DNA of 18,724 bases. Origin: JAAYJR01 sp964540755 (GTDB lineage: Bacteria; Bacteroidota; Bacteroidia; Bacteroidales; Prolixibacteraceae). Below the pieces are notes generated by a model. It saw only the letters and a list, made by a program, of their open reading frames with translations, ran no database searches and was not told where the DNA came from. The position numbers and the translations under genes are program-made. The first letter of the stretch is position 1, and each line of letters opens with the position of its first letter. Shown one piece after another: positions 15,989 to 18,724 of the stretch. The stretch is taken from the NCBI GenBank assembly GCA_964540755.1, contig CAZIOB010000047.1, forward strand, positions 1 through 18,724. The letters run 5' to 3'.

Positions 15989-16516
15989 ATGAAAACAAAA
16001 AAAATCATTTGGATGTTCATCGTCATATTAATGGCGTCAACAACTGCTTATTCGCAAGGCTATGGATACGGAATTCGTCAGGGACAAGGATATGGTTACG
16101 GACCCGGCTATGGTGAATGCGTATTCGGACAAGGATATGGAGCCGGATACGGAGGCCCCGCAATCCTTCGCAACCTGGACCTGATCCCGGATATTACCGA
16201 AGATCAAAAATCCAAAATCACTGAAATGGAAATAAATCATCGTAAAGCTATGGCAGAATTACGCGTTAAACAGCTTTCAACTGATGATGTTTCTGAAAGG
16301 ATTGAGATAGGTGGGAAAATGGCAAAAAAAGGATTAACCCACCGGGATGAAATCCGCAATTTATTAAGTGAAGAACAGAAAGAAAAACTGGACCTTTTGC
16401 TGCAAGGCAGATTTTACAGAGGTATGGGATACGGACGAGGCTTCCGGGGCAGGGGCGGACGCGGAGCCGGTTGCAGATTCCCTGCCGGGGGATATGGATT
16501 CCGACAGGGATGGTAG
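15989..16516 (+). CDS. Secreted Spy-like protein with Gly-Tyr repeats and Arg-Gly tail
   Basis: Exported protein (175 aa) with a Spy/CpxP-like helical core between two low-complexity ends. The signal peptide ends near AYS-Q (about residue 22). Residues 23-56 are Gly-Tyr repeats (QGYGYG, QGQGYGYGPGYG, QGYGAGYGG). The core (about 58-140) has ITEDQKSKITEME and LSEEQKEKL, the paired LTxxQ-like signatures of Spy-type chaperones and ZraP-like metal-binding proteins. The tail (about 140-175) is rich in Gly, Arg and aromatic residues (RGMGYGRGFRGRGGRG). Cysteines C44 and C162 flank the core and could form a disulfide. It is the last gene of the ECF run, 26 bases after the previous one and about 30 bases before an intrinsic terminator. 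It is probably a target and modulator of the sigma factor; metal or protein ligand unknown. Confidence 0.8.
   Translation: MKTKKIIWMFIVILMASTTAYSQGYGYGIRQGQGYGYGPGYGECVFGQGYGAGYGGPAILRNLDLIPDITEDQKSKITEMEINHRKAMAELRVKQLSTDDVSERIEIGGKMAKKGLTHRDEIRNLLSEEQKEKLDLLLQGRFYRGMGYGRGFRGRGGRGAGCRFPAGGYGFRQGW
16055..16140 (+). repeat. In-frame direct repeats encoding Gln-Gly-Tyr-Gly
   Basis: CAAGGCTATGG at 16055-16065 and CAAGGATATGG at 16085-16095 and 16130-16140 are near-identical 11-base repeats encoding QGYG. The DNA-level similarity suggests recent expansion or slippage within the Gly-Tyr region. Confidence 0.6.
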
Positions 16517-16548
16517 TACTTTTTGATGAACAAATAAAAATGCAGAAG

Positions 16549-16587
16549 GGTATATCAAAATCAATAATGATATACCTTTTTCTTTTT
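16549..16587 (+). terminator. Intrinsic terminator of the ECF sigma operon
   Basis: GGTATATCA (16549-16557) pairs perfectly with TGATATACC (16568-16576) around a 10-base loop. It is followed by TTTTTCTTTTT (16577-16587), a normal Rho-independent layout about 30 bases after the last stop codon of the run. Confidence 0.8.
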
Positions 16588-16650
16588 ACAGCCGGTTTAT
16601 CCAAACCATAACTCCTCTTCAATAAAATTCTGAATTTCTCAGGAAAATAC

Positions 16651-16658
16651 TATTTTTG
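16651..16658 (+). promoter_or_regulatory. Candidate Bacteroidetes -7 promoter element
   Basis: TATTTTTG matches TAnnTTTG exactly, with transcription expected to start around 16663-16665, a few bases before the ATG at 16674. It overlaps the alternative TTG start at 16656 and argues against it. The -33 region is poorly matched. Confidence 0.4.
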
Positions 16659-16673
16659 AAAATTATTTCTATT

Positions 16674-17054
16674 ATGGAGAACCAGTTTTCAAAATATTAT
16701 TCAGAAGATTCCCTGTGGGAAAAAATAAGGCATTATTCCAAATCAGCCGGAGCCACTGTAATTTATGGTTCCCTGCTTTTATTTTATGTGCTGAAAGATA
16801 AAAATGTCAGTTTTAAAACCAAGTTGTCTATTGCTGCTGCTCTGGGATATTTCATTCTTCCCACGGATGCAATTTTTGACCTCACTCCTCTGATAGGCTA
16901 TTCTGATGACCTGGGAGTACTGCTATTTGCGCTCAACCAGATATCAGCTAATATCACTCCTGAAATCAGGGAGAAAGCACGTCAAAAACTGGCAGACTGG
17001 TTTGGAGAGATTGAAGAAGAACAATTAAAAGAGCTTGAAAGCAAAATAATCTGA
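16674..17054 (+). CDS. DUF1232 (YkvA-like) membrane-associated protein
   Basis: Small protein (126 aa) of the DUF1232/YkvA family; function unknown. The hydrophobic central block contains the family signature LGYFILPTDAIFDLTPLIGYSDDLGVLL, with PTD at 63-65 and SDDLG at about 77-81. One further hydrophobic stretch (ATVIYGSLLLFYVL) precedes it, so it probably associates with the membrane. The C-terminus is charged and helical. The ATG at 16674 is chosen over an in-frame TTG at 16656, which overlaps a promoter-like element. A TauE/SafE permease gene begins 25 bases downstream with no terminator between, so the two are probably co-transcribed. Confidence 0.85.
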   Translation: MENQFSKYYSEDSLWEKIRHYSKSAGATVIYGSLLLFYVLKDKNVSFKTKLSIAAALGYFILPTDAIFDLTPLIGYSDDLGVLLFALNQISANITPEIREKARQKLADWFGEIEEEQLKELESKII

Positions 17055-17079
17055 TCCTTTACCGCATAAAATCCCGGTT

Positions 17080-17820
17080 ATGTTTGATTTTTCTTTAGTT
17101 CAATGGTTTTTACTCGTTTTGTGTGCGATGCTGATCGGTATGTCTAAAGTAGGAGTGCCCGGTGTTTCTATGTTAGTAGTACCTGCCTTCGCAATAATAT
17201 TCGGGGGAAAAAGTTCCACCGGCATACTTCTTCCTATATTGATGATGGCCGACTGGTTCGGTGTTGGATACTATCACCGCCATGCCGAATGGAAATATCT
17301 CTGGAAACTTTTCCCCTGGGCTTTTATTGGTGTTGCAGTCGCACTCTGGGTCGGAGAAGTAGTAAACGATGTCTGGTTTAAAAATATAATAGCAATAATG
17401 GTTTTTGTCTGCATAGGTATAATGATATGGAAAGACCGCCAAAAAAATGGTAGTTTTTTCCCTGATACATGGTGGTTTGCCGCATTTATGGGCATCCTGG
17501 GCGGATTTGCCACTATGATCGGAAATGTAGCAGGACCAATTTTTGCAATTTATCTTCTTGCAATGCACCTGCCGAAAAACAATTTCATTGGCACAACTGC
17601 ATGGTTTTTCCTAATTATTAATTTGAGCAAATTCCCTCTCCATATTTTTATATGGGAAACAATTGACTGGCAAACACTGAAACTTGATCTGATACTGTTT
17701 CCAGGCATTGGCTTGGGAGCGCTTTTTGGAATATGGCTCGTAAAAAAAATTCCTGAAAAAACCTACAGGACTTTTGTAATTATAGTTACAGCAATATCTG
17801 CATTGCTTCTCCTTATTTAA
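17080..17820 (+). CDS. TauE/SafE family sulfite/anion permease
   Basis: Integral membrane protein (246 aa) of the TauE/SafE (TSUP) family, which exports or imports sulfur-containing or organic anions such as sulfite, sulfoacetate or taurine-derived products. About seven or eight hydrophobic helices are visible. The family's two half-motifs are present: GMSKVGVPGVSMLVVPAFA near residue 20 and GGFATMIGNVAGPIFAIYLL near residue 145. FIGTTAWFFLIINLSKFP follows. Length is typical. No sulfur-metabolism gene lies nearby, so the substrate cannot be inferred from context. It lies 25 bases downstream of the DUF1232 gene. Confidence 0.9.
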   Translation: MFDFSLVQWFLLVLCAMLIGMSKVGVPGVSMLVVPAFAIIFGGKSSTGILLPILMMADWFGVGYYHRHAEWKYLWKLFPWAFIGVAVALWVGEVVNDVWFKNIIAIMVFVCIGIMIWKDRQKNGSFFPDTWWFAAFMGILGGFATMIGNVAGPIFAIYLLAMHLPKNNFIGTTAWFFLIINLSKFPLHIFIWETIDWQTLKLDLILFPGIGLGALFGIWLVKKIPEKTYRTFVIIVTAISALLLLI

Positions 17821-17845
17821 AGTTTTCATAATATTTAACTTTTAT

Positions 17846-17861
17846 TAATTTTGAGGCCTCA
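17846..17861 (+). promoter_or_regulatory. Candidate promoter with overlapping palindrome upstream of the methyltransferase gene
   Basis: TAATTTTG (17846-17853) matches TAnnTTTG exactly, with TTTT at 17823-17826 near the -33 position. The perfect 10-base palindrome TGAGGCCTCA (17852-17861) overlaps its end and the expected transcription start. This could be an operator; no regulator is identified. Confidence 0.4.
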
Positions 17862-17889
17862 TCGAAAAAATTAAAAACGGGTTTTAAAA

Positions 17890-18609
17890 ATGGAGCCTCT
17901 GGTTAATTATTTTAAGGATAAAAAGATCCATAATATTTTAGATATTGGCACTGGTAAAGGGGGATTTATTCCAACCTTAAAGCAAACATTTCCGGAAGCA
18001 AAGATAACAGGCATTGATCCTGATACCGAATTACTGGAAATCGCAAAAAGAAACTATCCCTTTGCAATATTTATGGAAATGAGAGCCGAAAAGCTTTTTT
18101 TTGAGGACAACTCGTTTGATGTTGTAAGTATCTCAATGGCTCTCCACCATCTTCCGAAAGTAAGAAGAGGATTAAAAGAGATAAAACGTGTAGTGAAAAA
18201 TGAAGGATGGATCATAATAAATGAATTAATAAGCGATAATCTGAATCCCGCTCAGGAAGTCCATAAAATGTACCACCATTTCAGAAGTCGAATTGACAAC
18301 ATGACCGGAATATACCATAGAAAAAGTTTCCCAAAGAATGCTATTCTTCAAATGCTAAAAACAGCAGATATTCCGGTACAATTCTTTTTTGAAAGTAAAA
18401 AAAATATTAACCTCGTTGAGAATGAAACTGATCTGGAAATGCGGGTAAAAAAGATGGAAAAGACGCTTGAACAGATAAAAGGCCGGCCGGAATACGATAT
18501 TATGAAACCGGAAATAGAGATTTTCAGGAATAATGCCCTAAAATACGGATTCCAACCGGCAACAAATCTTGTTATCGTTGGAAGAAAAAAAACATTTGAC
18601 TCTTATTAA
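17890..18609 (+). CDS. Class I SAM-dependent methyltransferase
   Basis: Soluble methyltransferase (239 aa) of the UbiE/Methyltransf_11 type; substrate unknown. Motif I is ILDIGTGKGGF (D18-G24) and the acidic ribose-binding residue is D43 in TGIDPD. AEKLFFEDNSFDVVSISMALHHLP is the usual motif II/III region, followed by LKEIKRVVKNEGWIIINE. The C-terminal half (about 130-239) is helical and charged and probably forms the substrate cap. An in-frame stop lies at 17872-17874, so the short leader before motif I is real unless the start is later. A promoter-like element with a palindrome precedes it. No neighbouring biosynthetic gene indicates whether it methylates a small molecule, lipid or RNA. Confidence 0.88.
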   Translation: MEPLVNYFKDKKIHNILDIGTGKGGFIPTLKQTFPEAKITGIDPDTELLEIAKRNYPFAIFMEMRAEKLFFEDNSFDVVSISMALHHLPKVRRGLKEIKRVVKNEGWIIINELISDNLNPAQEVHKMYHHFRSRIDNMTGIYHRKSFPKNAILQMLKTADIPVQFFFESKKNINLVENETDLEMRVKKMEKTLEQIKGRPEYDIMKPEIEIFRNNALKYGFQPATNLVIVGRKKTFDSY

Positions 18610-18639
18610 ATAAACCCGTATTTAATCCCCTTGGATTCC

Positions 18640-18724
18640 CTTCTAGTGTCATGTCACGTCTGAAATGACTTATAGGATGAAGTTATTTTGGATTTATACA
18701 AGGCAAAAAATATGCGCATAGCAG
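18640..18724. repeat. Possible edge of a dispersed repeat or insertion element, cut by the window
   Basis: The non-coding tail after the methyltransferase has structure unlike the other spacers. GTCATGTCACGTC (18648-18660) is followed by ATGAC (18665-18669), complementary to GTCAT. The tail ends in the palindrome TATGCGCATA (18711-18720). It resembles the palindromic interspersed or IS-end sequences seen in Bacteroidetes genomes, but that is from memory and no transposase is visible. Confidence 0.25.

Noticed and set aside
16594..16607. GGTTT-ATCC-AAACC hairpin as a second terminator or operator
   Set aside because: Short stem, no T-run, and a better terminator lies immediately upstream at 16549-16587.
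16037..16622. Minus-strand open frames opposite the Gly-Tyr Spy-like gene
   Set aside because: They are antisense to a gene with signal peptide, conserved core and terminator; their translations show no family signature.
16656..16673. TTG start for the DUF1232 gene
   Set aside because: It overlaps a perfect -7 element, and the ATG at 16674 gives a normal-length protein.
18624..18637. AATCC-CCTT-GGATT hairpin as a terminator after the methyltransferase gene
   Set aside because: Five-pair stem with no following T-run.

Overview
The window looks like chromosomal DNA from a member of the Bacteroidota (Bacteroidetes), probably a Bacteroidales-like or environmental lineage. This rests on several signs: a DUF4296-type lipoprotein, a stand-alone RfaE2-type heptose cytidylyl/adenylyltransferase, mostly absent Shine-Dalgarno sequences, AT-rich spacers, and several matches to the Bacteroidetes -7 promoter element TAnnTTTG just upstream of genes. 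Fifteen protein genes fill almost all of the window. No rRNA, tRNA, CRISPR array or complete mobile element was seen. No gene-free stretch exceeds about 160 bases.

Layout. (1) 94-3327 (+) encodes a large fusion protein: PHP metallo-phosphoesterase, zinc ribbon, then a UvrD/PcrA-type helicase ending in a beta-clamp-like peptide (QLSLF). (2) 3328-4305 (-) encodes an OmpA-domain lipoprotein with a long coiled coil, convergent with the first gene with no base between the stop codons. (3) 4448-9488 (+) holds dxs (isoprenoid precursor synthesis), an orphan membrane histidine kinase, rfaE2 (heptose activation for LPS) and radA (recombination). rfaE2 and radA overlap by one base. (4) 9587-11172 (+) holds a DUF4296 protein and an ATZ/TRZ-like amidohydrolase, overlapping by four bases. 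(5) 11175-11615 (-) is a secreted DUF2147 protein, again convergent with its left neighbour. (6) 11711-14140 (+) is a membrane-anchored penicillin-acylase-family Ntn hydrolase. (7) 14295-16516 (+) is a four-gene ECF sigma module: sigma factor, zinc-type anti-sigma factor with one membrane span, a membrane-anchored CnrX/Spy-like protein and a secreted Spy-like protein rich in Gly-Tyr. It ends at an intrinsic terminator. (8) 16674-17820 (+) holds a DUF1232 (YkvA) membrane protein and a TauE/SafE permease. (9) 17890-18609 (+) is a SAM-dependent methyltransferase. The last ~80 bases may be the edge of a dispersed repeat or insertion element cut off by the window.

How the genes work together. Most of the window is housekeeping and envelope biology: dxs, rfaE2, OmpA lipoprotein, RadA. 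The most coherent system is the ECF module. A cytoplasmic sigma factor would be held by a zinc-binding membrane anti-sigma factor, whose periplasmic side is probably read by one or both Spy/CnrX-like helical proteins. This is the logic of CnrYXH/CpxP-type metal or envelope stress sensing. The most unusual single protein is the PHP-helicase fusion, whose intact metal site, compact 2B region and clamp-binding tail suggest a DNA-processing enzyme tethered to the replication clamp.
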